Shown here in pieces: positions 1 to 7,002 of a stretch of 8,823 bases of DNA (position 1 is the stretch's first letter; each line of letters opens with the position of its first letter). The stretch is from JAYWAM01 sp043782425. Its GTDB lineage: Bacteria > Pseudomonadota > Gammaproteobacteria > Burkholderiales > Usitatibacteraceae. A model generated the notes under the pieces. The model had not been told where the DNA came from and ran no database searches. It worked only from the letters and a program-made list of their open reading frames with translations. The DNA is taken from assembly GCA_043782425.1 (NCBI GenBank), contig JAYWAM010000334.1, positions 1 to 8,823 of the forward strand, written 5' to 3'. The position numbers were made by a program, and so were the translations under genes.

Positions 1-290
1 CGCGAACCCTCGGCCTTCCATGCGCGCTCTGAAACGGGCAGCGTTTGCGTCGCACTGAGCTTTTTATCCTTGATGGCGCCAAACACCAGATAGGCAGTCA
101 TCAACTTGGTGAGCGAGGCCGGCTCAAAGCGTTCGGCAGGTGATTGCGCAGCGAGCACTTTGTGCGACTGCGTATCGAGCAGCACGAAAGCGCGTGCCGC
201 AATAGGTGGCGGCGCTACTTCATGTGAGGTCTGGGCCTGAACATGATTGAGAAAAATCGAACACAGCAGGGTAAGGAGTAGGCGCATCAT
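1..290 (-). CDS. dacA: D-alanyl-D-alanine carboxypeptidase (PBP5/6 type), N-terminal part, cut by window edge
   Basis: Periplasmic enzyme that removes the terminal D-Ala from peptidoglycan pentapeptides and so limits the donors available for cross-linking. Translating the minus strand from 290 gives 96 complete codons before the edge; the rest of the gene lies outside. Residues 1-19 look like a Sec signal peptide (MMRLLLTLLC... with a likely cut after VQA). A PPPIAARAFVLLD stretch follows, then EPASLTKLMTAYLVF, which holds the S-x-x-K active site: Ser59 as nucleophile and Lys62. The later SxN and KTG motifs are beyond the edge. There are two adjacent ATG codons, at 290 and 287, and an in-frame stop lies just upstream, so the start is one of these. 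No clear Shine-Dalgarno is visible. It lies downstream of rlpA in the same direction but across a 154-base gap holding a large inverted repeat, so it may be transcribed partly on its own. Family assignment is firm; dacA versus a paralogue such as dacC cannot be separated from this fragment. Confidence 0.93.
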   Translation of the reverse strand, partial: MMRLLLTLLCSIFLNHVQAQTSHEVAPPPIAARAFVLLDTQSHKVLAAQSPAERFEPASLTKLMTAYLVFGAIKDKKLSATQTLPVSERAWKAEGS

Positions 291-320
291 TTTTTCTATA
301 GTCTCATATCAGTTAAATCT

Positions 321-420
321 TCACAATTTGTGAGAAGAATATCTCACGCGGAGGCGCGGAGAAATATGTCCTCTTCTCACTTTGTCTTTCCTCTGCGTCT
401 CCGTGCCTCCGCGTGAAAGA
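321..420. repeat. Intergenic inverted-repeat element between rlpA and dacA
   Basis: The arm at 344-362 (TCACGCGGAGGCGCGGAGA) is the reverse complement of 398-416 over 19 positions with one mismatch, at 356/404, which is a G-T wobble on the plus strand. The intervening loop is 35 bases. A second perfect 9-base pair, 330-338 (GTGAGAAGA) with 372-380 (TCTTCTCAC), is interleaved with the first, and a small palindrome TCACAATTTGTGA sits at 321-333. The right arm with its neighbour, of the form CTCTGCGTCTCCGTGCCTCC, resembles a motif I recall as dispersed in intergenic regions of many environmental bacterial genomes; that recognition is from memory and not checked here. No T-run follows the stem in either direction, so it is not a standard intrinsic terminator, although a transcript crossing it would fold strongly. 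Confidence 0.75.
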
Positions 421-444
421 TTTTATGGTTCCGGCTAGTCCTGC

Positions 445-1362
445 TTATGGTGAAGTTACTACAGGAGAAATATTCATAGTGCTGCGAACCTTGTCAGCGA
501 TGGCCAGCGCCTCTTCCTGATTGGAAAGCGGGCCGATGCGCACGCGATGCAGCCCGTCCTTGTAGACGACGCTTAAAGGCTCGCGCATCCAGTCAAGATC
601 GCGTTGCATTTTGTCGCGAAAGCTGTCGGCGTTTTGTGCCGCAGAGAAGGCGCCGAGTTGTATGAAAATGCCGCTTTTTTCGCTACTGATGGGCGTCGCA
701 GTGGAAGTAAGCGGCTGGGGCAATAGGGGCTGCGGCATGACTGCTGCGCTGCTAGCCGGTGTCGGCGGGGGAGCGGTTGCGGTCACTTGCACGCCCGGAA
801 AAATGCGCTCCACCGTCACCACGCCGCTGCCGGGGCCGGCAATACCCAGTTTGGCGGCGGCGCTGTATGAAAGGTCTATGATGCGCTCACCATGAAATGG
901 CCCGCGGTCATTGACGCGCACGATGACCGCTTTGCCGTTTGCGTTACTGACGCGCACGTAACATGGCAGCGGCAGAGTGGGATGCGCGGCAGTCATACCG
1001 TACATATCATAAATTTCGCCGATGGAAGTTTTCTGGCCGTGAAACTTGCGCCCGTACCACGAGGCGATGCCGTTTTGGCGAAAGGGTTCGTTGCTGACGT
1101 TGGGTACATAGGTTTTGCCGAAAACCGTGTAAGGCCGATTGGCGGCGCGATGCAGCGGCTCTTTCACCGGCACGGCGTCAGGTATGGCGGCGATGTCGGG
1201 CGGATTGTCGCCCGGACCATCGTCGAGATAATAGCCGCCTAGTTTCGACGGTGTGGGCTTGAGAACGCTTTCTGCAGTCTTTTTCGGCGCTGAAGCGCAG
1301 CCGACGAGTGTCGCCAATGTCAAAGCGACTAGCAGGTTCCGGCTGTAGTGAAGGGTGGACAT
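445..1362 (-). CDS. rlpA: RlpA-like septal/wall lipoprotein (DPBB + SPOR domains)
   Basis: Predicted outer-membrane lipoprotein of 305 residues. The signal peptide ends in a lipobox LVGC with lipidated Cys22. A low-complexity spacer follows, then a double-psi beta-barrel domain at about 98-187, starting GIASWYG and containing YDMYGMTAAH and VRVNDRGPF. Glu116, Asp119, His127 and Asp152 appear to match the active-site positions reported for Pseudomonas aeruginosa RlpA, a lytic transglycosylase that cuts glycan strands lacking stem peptides; I infer the same activity. A Pro/Thr/Ala-rich linker (about 188-229) leads to a C-terminal SPOR domain (about 231-303, FIQLGAFSAAQNA... LHRVRIGPLSNQEEA), which in the family binds denuded glycan at division sites. 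The start lies 6 bases after the rodA stop, implying co-transcription with the Rod genes. No clear ribosome binding site precedes it. The domain architecture is complete and the length usual. Confidence 0.95.
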   Translation of the reverse strand: MSTLHYSRNLLVALTLATLVGCASAPKKTAESVLKPTPSKLGGYYLDDGPGDNPPDIAAIPDAVPVKEPLHRAANRPYTVFGKTYVPNVSNEPFRQNGIASWYGRKFHGQKTSIGEIYDMYGMTAAHPTLPLPCYVRVSNANGKAVIVRVNDRGPFHGERIIDLSYSAAAKLGIAGPGSGVVTVERIFPGVQVTATAPPPTPASSAAVMPQPLLPQPLTSTATPISSEKSGIFIQLGAFSAAQNADSFRDKMQRDLDWMREPLSVVYKDGLHRVRIGPLSNQEEALAIADKVRSTMNISPVVTSP

Positions 1363-1368
1363 AATTTG

Positions 1369-2475
1369 TTACGACGACACCAACTGCTTATGAGTGGAAA
1401 TGCTCATCAGAACTCCAAATCCCACGAGTATCGACAGCAAAGCGGTTCCGCCATAGCTGATGAGCGGCAGCGGCACGCCGACCACAGGCAGGATGCCGCT
1501 TACCATGCCCATATTGACAAATGCGTACGTGAAAAAAGTCAAGGTAATGGCGGCGGCCAGCAGGCGCGAAAAAATTGTCGAGGCATTCATGGCGATCATC
1601 ATGCCGCGCCCGATGATAATGACGTAGAGTGCGATGAGCAGCACAATTCCGGCCAGGCCGAACTCTTCGCCCAACACCGCCAGGATGAAATCGGTGGAGC
1701 GCTCGGGTATGAAATCGAGTTGCCCTTGCGTACCCTTGAGCCAGCCCTTGCCGAACACGCCGCCGGAGCCGATAGCGATGGTCGATTGGATGATGTGGTA
1801 GCCCGCGCCAAGTGGATCGGAGGCCGGGTCGAGCAAGGTCATGACGCGCTGGCGCTGATAATCGTGCAGCATGCCCCAGACGAACGGTAACGCCGCAGCA
1901 CCGGCAAGCGTCAGGGTAGTAAGAATTTTCCAATTCAACCCGGCGAGAAAAATGACAAACAAACCGGATGAAAGAATCAGCATCGCTGTGCCCAGGTCCG
2001 GCTGGCGTATGACCAGTGCAGTGGGAAGTACAAGCAGCAGCGCCGCGATAGCGAAATCGATAATGCGCGGGTCTTCTTCGCGCTTGTGGAAAAACCAGGC
2101 GAGCACCAGCGGCACGCCGATTTTCATGATTTCCGAAGGCTGTATGGTAGTCACGCCCAGATACAGCCAGCGCCGCGCGCCGTTGCGAATTTCACCAAAC
2201 AGCGCAACGCTGACCAGCAACACCATCCCCAGCACGTAAAGCGGCAACGCCAGTCGCATCAGCTTTTGCGGCGCGATATTGGCGACCATCCACATGGCGA
2301 TTAGAGCCAAAGAAAAATTGCGCGCTTGCGCCAGTGCCCGGTCAGGGGTTTGCGCACCCGAAGATGAATAGATAACGGCAATCCCCATTGTCACCAGAAT
2401 GACGATAACAACCATGAGCGGCCCGTCCAGCCTTCGCGCCAGCAAATTGAAAAGAGTGTTAATCGCCTGTCTCAT
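1369..2475 (-). CDS. rodA: SEDS peptidoglycan glycosyltransferase RodA (MrdB)
   Basis: Polytopic inner-membrane enzyme of 368 residues that polymerises lipid II into glycan strands for side-wall elongation, working as a pair with PBP2. About ten hydrophobic segments are visible. SEDS signatures include NGARRWLYLG with IQPSE (about 98-115), the DLGTA stretch near 160-164, and the extracellular loop KGTQGQLDFIPERSTDFIL, in which Asp262 matches the essential aspartate of Escherichia coli RodA. The C-terminal GILPVVGVPLPLISYGG is the hallmark found in RodA and FtsW. The long GxHxxQS-type region (AGYHIIQSTIAIGSGG) is also present. Assignment to RodA rather than FtsW rests on the position directly after mrdA and the Rod-type loop sequence. 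The ATG at 2475 lies 9 bases after the mrdA stop; an earlier ATG overlapping that stop (2488) is in another frame and ends after nine codons. The best ribosome-binding candidate is a weak GAGAA within the gap. Confidence 0.97.
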   Translation of the reverse strand: MRQAINTLFNLLARRLDGPLMVVIVILVTMGIAVIYSSSGAQTPDRALAQARNFSLALIAMWMVANIAPQKLMRLALPLYVLGMVLLVSVALFGEIRNGARRWLYLGVTTIQPSEIMKIGVPLVLAWFFHKREEDPRIIDFAIAALLLVLPTALVIRQPDLGTAMLILSSGLFVIFLAGLNWKILTTLTLAGAAALPFVWGMLHDYQRQRVMTLLDPASDPLGAGYHIIQSTIAIGSGGVFGKGWLKGTQGQLDFIPERSTDFILAVLGEEFGLAGIVLLIALYVIIIGRGMMIAMNASTIFSRLLAAAITLTFFTYAFVNMGMVSGILPVVGVPLPLISYGGTALLSILVGFGVLMSISTHKQLVSS

Positions 2476-2500
2476 GCGCTTTTCTCATTCGCCTGTCTCA
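2463..2500. repeat. 12-base direct repeat across the mrdA/rodA junction
   Basis: TCGCCTGTCTCA occurs at 2463-2474 and again at 2489-2500 with 14 bases between the copies. On the coding strand one copy (TGAGACAGGCGA) encodes the last residues of PBP2 (Pro-Glu-Thr-Gly-Glu then stop) and the other forms codons 1-4 of rodA. The copies are read in different frames. It may be a small local duplication or chance. Confidence 0.8.
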
Positions 2501-4380
2501 GGTGTTGCAGCAGGTTTTTTGCGCTGTGCAGGCATTTTGCCGAGCAGGAAATAATCGAACACTTCGCGCGCAATCGGCGCCGCTATGGCGCCGCCGTGGC
2601 CGCCGTTTTCAACCAGTATCGCCAGGGCAAGTTTGGGGTTGTCGGCCGGCGCGTAGGAAATAAACAGGGCGTGATCGCGCAGTCTATCTTTGACACGTTT
2701 TTCATCATATTTTTCACCTTGTTTCATGGCTATGACTTGCGCGGTTCCGGTTTTCCCCGCTATTGAATAAGGCGCGCCTGCTGCGGCCTGAACTGCGGTG
2801 CCGCCGGGTTTGGTCACATCTACCATTGCGCCTTGAACCAGCTTCACATGTTCGGGCTTGAACGCTACAGCCGGGCGCGCATCGACTTCGTTGTTGCGCC
2901 GCGCACCGCTTTTGCTGTCCTGCACTTCCTTGAGAAAATGCGGTGTCACGGGTGTCCCGCCGTTGGCCATCATCGCCGTCGCTGCGGCCAGTTGCAAAGG
3001 CGTGGTCAGCCAATATCCCTGACCGATGCCGATACTGATGGTATCGCCTGCATACCATTTTTGCTTGAAGCGCTTCATTTTCCAATCGGTCGAAGGCTGC
3101 AAACCCGATACTTCGCCGTCAATGTCTATGCCGGTTTTATTGCCGAAGCCGAACTGCGTCATGAAGCGATAAATCGTATCCACACCGAGATCGTTGGCGA
3201 GGCCATAGAAATACGTATCACAGGAAACCACCACGGCGCGGTGCAAATCAACCATGCCGTGTCCGCCAACTTTATGATCGCGAAACGGGCGCGCAACGCC
3301 GGGCAGCGTCCAGTAACCCGGATCGCTGATGGCGTATTCCGGCGTACGCTTGCCCGAATCGAGCGCCAGCAGCGCCAGGAACGGTTTGATGGTTGAGCCT
3401 GGAGGATACTGACCGCGCAGCGCGCGGTTGTTGAGCGGCTTGTCGGGTGAGTTGTTGAGCGTATCCCAGTTGGCCGGGTCAATGCCATCGACAAACAGAT
3501 TGGGATCGAAACCCGGCTTTGACACCAGCGCCAGTACTTCGCCGCTTTGCGGATCGATGGCGACCAGCGCGCCGCGAAAATCCTGAAACGCCGCTTCCGC
3601 CACCTTCTGTAGTTTTATATCGAGCGACAGCACCAGATTGTTGCCGGAAATAGGTTCCGAGCGCGCCAGCGAGCGTATGGCGCGCCCCCCAGAATCAACT
3701 TCTACTTGTTCTGACCCGGTGATGCCGTGCAACTCGTGCTCATAACTTCCCTCGATGCCGAGTTTGCCGATATGATCGGTGCCCTTGTATTTAACCGTCT
3801 GGTTGGCCGTCTCGATACGCTTCACGTCGCCATCATTGATGCGCCCGATATAGCCGATCGCATGCGAGGCGATCTCGCCAAAAGGATATTGACGGAACAG
3901 GCGCGCACGAATTTCGAAGCCGGGAAAGCGATAGCGGTTGACGGCAAAACGCGCCACCTCGGTTTCGCTTAAGCGGTTGCGAATCGGCAACGATTCAAAG
4001 TTGCGGCTTTCTTCCATGAGTTTTTTGAAGCGTCGCCTATCCTTGGGCGATACTTCTATGATCTGTGCCAGTTCGTCGAGCCCACGTTCCAGGTTTGGCA
4101 CCTTGTCCGGCATCACCTCAAGGGTATAGGCGGAGTAATTGGCCGCCAGCACTTCGCCGTTACGGTCGAGAATCAGGCCGCGGTTAGGCACTATGGGCAC
4201 GACCGATATGCGATTGGCCTCGGCCAGTGTGTGATAGTGGTCGCCCATGACGGCTTGCAAATAGACAAAGCGCGCCGCCAGCACGGCAAACAGCACGACA
4301 ATGCCGAGCGCCATGATAACCAGACGGTTGCGGAACACGCTTAGTTCCGCTTCACGGTTACGTAAGGTTCGGCCTATCAT
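2485..4380 (-). CDS. mrdA: Penicillin-binding protein 2 (class B transpeptidase of the elongasome)
   Basis: Inner-membrane-anchored D,D-transpeptidase of 631 residues that cross-links peptidoglycan made by RodA during side-wall growth. A short cytoplasmic N-terminus is followed by one membrane segment (about 20-42). The PBP dimerisation/pedestal domain follows (about 60-230), with the conserved PNRGLILDRNGEVLA and the GxxGIEGSYEHELHG stretch. The transpeptidase domain (about 245-615) holds all three active-site motifs: S329-T-I-K332, S386-C-D388 and K543-T-G545. The SCD form of the second motif, in VVSCDTYFYGLAND, is usual for this family. Also visible are GYWLTTPLQLAAATAMMANGG and the end motif LVENGGHGG. 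The length is typical of the family. The C-terminus ends in a basic, Pro/Ala-rich tail. The ATG at 4380 lies 24 bases after the mreD stop, and the one earlier in-frame ATG (4404) is closed off by a TGA. No strong Shine-Dalgarno is visible. Confidence 0.97.
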   Translation of the reverse strand: MIGRTLRNREAELSVFRNRLVIMALGIVVLFAVLAARFVYLQAVMGDHYHTLAEANRISVVPIVPNRGLILDRNGEVLAANYSAYTLEVMPDKVPNLERGLDELAQIIEVSPKDRRRFKKLMEESRNFESLPIRNRLSETEVARFAVNRYRFPGFEIRARLFRQYPFGEIASHAIGYIGRINDGDVKRIETANQTVKYKGTDHIGKLGIEGSYEHELHGITGSEQVEVDSGGRAIRSLARSEPISGNNLVLSLDIKLQKVAEAAFQDFRGALVAIDPQSGEVLALVSKPGFDPNLFVDGIDPANWDTLNNSPDKPLNNRALRGQYPPGSTIKPFLALLALDSGKRTPEYAISDPGYWTLPGVARPFRDHKVGGHGMVDLHRAVVVSCDTYFYGLANDLGVDTIYRFMTQFGFGNKTGIDIDGEVSGLQPSTDWKMKRFKQKWYAGDTISIGIGQGYWLTTPLQLAAATAMMANGGTPVTPHFLKEVQDSKSGARRNNEVDARPAVAFKPEHVKLVQGAMVDVTKPGGTAVQAAAGAPYSIAGKTGTAQVIAMKQGEKYDEKRVKDRLRDHALFISYAPADNPKLALAILVENGGHGGAIAAPIAREVFDYFLLGKMPAQRKKPAATPETGE

Positions 4381-4404
4381 CTTGTATCAATCATCGTAAG
4401 GCAT

Positions 4405-4941
4405 TCAGCGCATGGCAGTTGGCGGTGGGCGGTTGCGAAAATGTGGCAAGCCGGTCAACAAACTCACCAAGGGCCAAAGCGCGCCACCCAGCAGAGGAGC
4501 GCCAAACAACGCGAATCCCGGGAAATCGCGCCCCAGCAGGAAATTCAGAAAAAGCGTGATGCACTGAGAGGCAAGCAAAATGGCGCCGATGTGCAGCGCC
4601 TGTTCAATCAGTGTGAGCTGCAAAATGCGCAGACGCAGAATCTGCACCAGGAAAATCGCCATGACATAAACCAGCGCGTGCTGGCCGAGGAGCGCGCTGT
4701 CGGCCACGTCCATGAGTAGAGCAAGAAAAAACCCCATGCCCTGGCCGATATGGCGCGGCTCGTGCACTGCCCAATAAAGCAGCATCAGGAGCAGAAAATC
4801 CGGGCGCACCAGCAGCAGTGTGCCGCTCCAGGGCAGCAAATTGATGAGCAATGCGGCGAGCAGCGACACGATGATAAAGCGTCCCGTTGCCGGCGGCTTC
4901 ATCGGTTCGCGCGCAATGGGCGACAGGTCGGCGAAACTCAT
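4405..4941 (-). CDS. mreD: Rod shape-determining membrane protein MreD
   Basis: Small polytopic inner-membrane protein of 178 residues; in the family it works with MreC to couple cytoplasmic MreB to the RodA-PBP2 synthase pair. After a hydrophilic N-terminus there are five to six hydrophobic segments (about 21-38, 42-60, 68-82, 88-106, 113-136 and 145-164). The family pattern is visible in RPDFLLLMLLYWAVHEPRHIGQGMGFFLALLMDVADSALLGQHAL, read across about 46-90. The start ATG overlaps the mreC stop in an ATGA, so translation is probably coupled to mreC. Met14 could serve as a later start, but the overlap favours the first. No enzyme activity is expected. Identification rests on the local motif and on position between mreC and mrdA. 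Confidence 0.95.
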   Translation of the reverse strand: MSFADLSPIAREPMKPPATGRFIIVSLLAALLINLLPWSGTLLLVRPDFLLLMLLYWAVHEPRHIGQGMGFFLALLMDVADSALLGQHALVYVMAIFLVQILRLRILQLTLIEQALHIGAILLASQCITLFLNFLLGRDFPGFALFGAPLLGGALWPLVSLLTGLPHFRNRPPPTAMR

Positions 4942-5840
4942 TTGCGCGCCGCCCGTGCGCCACGTTTATCGCGTACGCCTGCTTCACTCGTCACATCTGC
5001 CAGAGGGTAGGGCTGCGCCGGAGCATTTAACACCATCACAAAACGAAAGTGATCGGAGGCAGAAGCGGGTTTGCCGGTGATTTTTGCGAACATGAAGGCG
5101 GCGTTTTTTTCCACCGCAGTGACGCTCGCCACGACCAGGCCAGGCGGATAAACGCCGTCGATACCTGATGTGACGAGCAGGTCGCCGTTTTGAATATCTG
5201 CGCTGACGGGGATGAAGGGCACATCCATCGTGCCATCCTTGCCGCTGCCCACGGTGACGGCGCGCTGACCACTGCGCACCACCATGACAGGCACCGACTG
5301 GTCCTTGTCGGTGATAAGGGTGACTTCTGAAGAAAAAGTACCGACTGCCGTCACCTGGCCGACCACTCCGCTGCCGTCGATCACCGCCAGCCCGGCGCGC
5401 AATCCGTGCGTCAGGCCCTTATCAATGAGAATCTTGCGATTGAAGGGGTTGCGTGAATCGCGGATGACTTCAGCAATCACGCCGCGCTCCTCAAAACGGC
5501 TTTGCGCATTGACCAGCTTGGTGAATTGTTGGTTCTCAGTTTTGAGCAGTTGCGCTTGTTGGCTGGCAGCGGAAAGTTCCAGTACTTTGACTTGCAGTTC
5601 GCGATTTTCGCGCAATAATTTATCCTGGCTGGAAAAGTAATCCGTCACGCGGCCCACCAGCGCGCCGGGCAGGGACACCAGTTGCTCGAGCGGATGCAAC
5701 ACCACCGACACCGCCAGGCGCACGCTGTCGAGCGCGCGAAAACGGTGATCAGCGATCATCACACCGATCGCCAGCAAGGCAAAAAACGTCAGCCTGGCGA
5801 GAGGTGACGGGCCGCGGTTAAAAAACGGTTGCTGATGCAT
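4938..5840 (-). CDS. mreC: Cell shape-determining protein MreC
   Basis: Bitopic inner-membrane protein of 300 residues with a large periplasmic part; in the family it forms self-associating filaments and activates PBP2-RodA. The N-terminus NRGPSPLARL is followed by one membrane segment (about 14-31). A heptad-rich coiled coil (about 68-115, SQDKLLRENRELQVKVLELS and on) leads into the two beta-barrel subdomains (about 118-272). Family signatures are RDSRNPFNRKILIDKGLTHGL, GVVGQVTAVG, TDKDQSVPV and GVYPPGLVVASV. The tail is basic (RDKRGARAARK). Reading upstream from ATG 5840, an in-frame TAG is met with no other ATG between, which supports this start. It is separated from mreB by 76 bases and overlaps mreD by 4. 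The length is normal and nothing is missing. Confidence 0.96.
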   Translation of the reverse strand: MHQQPFFNRGPSPLARLTFFALLAIGVMIADHRFRALDSVRLAVSVVLHPLEQLVSLPGALVGRVTDYFSSQDKLLRENRELQVKVLELSAASQQAQLLKTENQQFTKLVNAQSRFEERGVIAEVIRDSRNPFNRKILIDKGLTHGLRAGLAVIDGSGVVGQVTAVGTFSSEVTLITDKDQSVPVMVVRSGQRAVTVGSGKDGTMDVPFIPVSADIQNGDLLVTSGIDGVYPPGLVVASVTAVEKNAAFMFAKITGKPASASDHFRFVMVLNAPAQPYPLADVTSEAGVRDKRGARAARK

Positions 5841-5868
5841 AGACAGGCTCAGAGCGAAAAACTATGAC

Positions 5869-5885
5869 TACGCCAGAGTGGCGCA
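5869..5885 (-). other. Small stem-loop in the mreB-mreC gap
   Basis: On the coding strand TGCGCCACTCTGGCGTA can fold with a 3-base loop and a stem of up to 7 pairs (five Watson-Crick CGCCA/TGGCG pairs, one G-U and a closing T-A). It sits between the mreB stop and the mreC start. It is not followed by an immediate T-run, only a TTTTT about seven bases further on, so it is at best a weak attenuator or processing site. Function is inferred only. Confidence 0.4.
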
Positions 5886-5916
5886 CGCAGGAGCAATATG
5901 ATGCGCAGTAGGGCGA

Positions 5917-6963
5917 TCACAACTCAGTGGTGAAGACGGACCCCAGTTTGTCCATTTCTTCCAGCGCCCGGCCCGAGCCACGCACCACGCAGGTGAGCGG
6001 ATCTTCGGCCACGATCACCGGCAGCCCGGTTTCTTCCACCAGCAGACGATCCAGTTCGCGCAGCAATGCGCCGCCGCCGGTCAGCACCATGCCTTTTTCG
6101 GCAATATCGGCGCCCAGTTCCGGGGGCGTTTGTTCCAGCGCCGATTTGACTGCGGAGACGATGCTGTTGAGCGGTTCAGTCAGCGCCTCCAGAATTTCAT
6201 TGGAAGAAATGGTGAAGCTGCGCGGAATACCTTCAGCCAGGTTGCGGCCCTTGACTTCCATCTCACGCACTTCCGATCCCGGAAAAGCCGAGCCGATATT
6301 CTTCTTAATATTTTCCGCAGTCGATTCGCCCACCAGCATGCCGTAATTGCGGCGAATATAGTTGATGATGGCTTCATCGAATTTGTCACCGCCGACGCGC
6401 ACTGAAGCGGCATACACGATACCGCCCAGCGAAATCACACCCACCTCAGTGGTGCCGCCGCCGATATCGACCACCATAGAGCCGGTCGGCTCGGCGATCG
6501 GCAGGCCCGCGCCTATGGCCGCCGCCATCGGCTCTTCGATCAGAAACACCTGGCTGGCGCCTGCCGCCACCGCCGATTCGCGGATGGCGCGGCGCTCGAC
6601 TTGGGTCGAGCCGCACGGTACACAAATGACAATGCGCGGGCTGGGCTTGAACCACTGCGCGTCATGCACCTTCTTGATGAAGAACTTGAGCATATGCTCG
6701 GTGGTGTGGAAGTCGGCGATCACGCCATCTTTCATGGGGCGGATAGCAGTGATGTTGCCCGGCGTGCGCCCTAGCATCATCTTGGCCGCCAGGCCGACAG
6801 CCTGTATAGTCTTTTTCGAGTTGGGGCCGGCTTCCTGACGGATTGCAACGACTGAGGGTTCGTCGAGGACGATGCCTTTGCCGCGTACGTAGATGAGGGT
6901 GTTAGCAGTGCCGAGGTCGATAGCCAGATCGGTGGAAAAATGCTTGGTAAAAAACGAAAACAT
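5917..6963 (-). CDS. mreB: Rod shape-determining actin homologue MreB
   Basis: Cytoplasmic actin-like ATPase of 348 residues that forms short membrane-bound filaments guiding the Rod complex. The N-terminal MFSFFTKHFS is an amphipathic membrane-binding helix as in Gram-negative MreB. Nucleotide-binding motifs are all present: phosphate-1 DLGTANT (16-22), the connect/hydrolysis region LIEEPMAAAIGAGLP (141-155), phosphate-2 DIGGGTTEV (166-174) and the adenosine motif LTGGGALL (294-301). The region VPCGSTQVERRAIRESAVAAGA and the end of the protein match the usual family form and length. It is the first gene of the minus-strand cluster and divergent from gatC. An in-frame TAA lies 15 bases before ATG 6963, with no other start between, which fixes the start. 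No Shine-Dalgarno is obvious. The 76-base gap to mreC could allow a different level from the rest of the operon, as expected for the most abundant component; that is inference. Confidence 0.98.
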   Translation of the reverse strand: MFSFFTKHFSTDLAIDLGTANTLIYVRGKGIVLDEPSVVAIRQEAGPNSKKTIQAVGLAAKMMLGRTPGNITAIRPMKDGVIADFHTTEHMLKFFIKKVHDAQWFKPSPRIVICVPCGSTQVERRAIRESAVAAGASQVFLIEEPMAAAIGAGLPIAEPTGSMVVDIGGGTTEVGVISLGGIVYAASVRVGGDKFDEAIINYIRRNYGMLVGESTAENIKKNIGSAFPGSEVREMEVKGRNLAEGIPRSFTISSNEILEALTEPLNSIVSAVKSALEQTPPELGADIAEKGMVLTGGGALLRELDRLLVEETGLPVIVAEDPLTCVVRGSGRALEEMDKLGSVFTTEL

Positions 6964-7002
6964 GACTGAGGTTACTTTTTAGTGGTTGCGGTTAAGGGAT
7001 GG

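Noticed and set aside
321..333. TCACAATTTGTGA as a CRP/FNR-type site
   Set aside because: The half-sites are in the opposite order (TCACA...TGTGA) and too close for the TGTGA-N6-TCACA arrangement.
386..388. PBP2 second active-site motif is S-C-D and not S-x-N (residue positions given)
   Set aside because: An SCD motif in a VVSCDTYFY context is the normal form for this PBP2 family, so it is not an active-site defect.
344..416. Rho-independent terminator after rlpA
   Set aside because: The stem is long but the loop is 35 bases and no T-run follows on either strand, so it lacks the form of an intrinsic terminator.
611..1242. Two abutting plus-strand open frames (611-895 and 892-1242) opposite rlpA
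   Set aside because: The ATGA-like junction looks operon-like, but both are antisense to the conserved DPBB and SPOR region and have no family resemblance.
1348..1890. 180-codon open frame on the plus strand opposite rodA
   Set aside because: It lies wholly antisense to a gene with clear family motifs. Its protein is a low-complexity His/Gln/Asp/Arg-rich string with no domain, as expected from the reverse complement of hydrophobic codons.
1388..1933. 181-codon frame on the minus strand overlapping rodA
   Set aside because: Same-strand alternative frame within rodA. The protein is Arg/His-rich without motifs, whereas the rodA frame carries all SEDS signatures.
2833..3396. 187-codon open frame on the plus strand opposite mrdA
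   Set aside because: It is antisense to the PBP2 transpeptidase domain, shows no recognisable motif and no ribosome binding site, and is explained by GC-rich codon bias.
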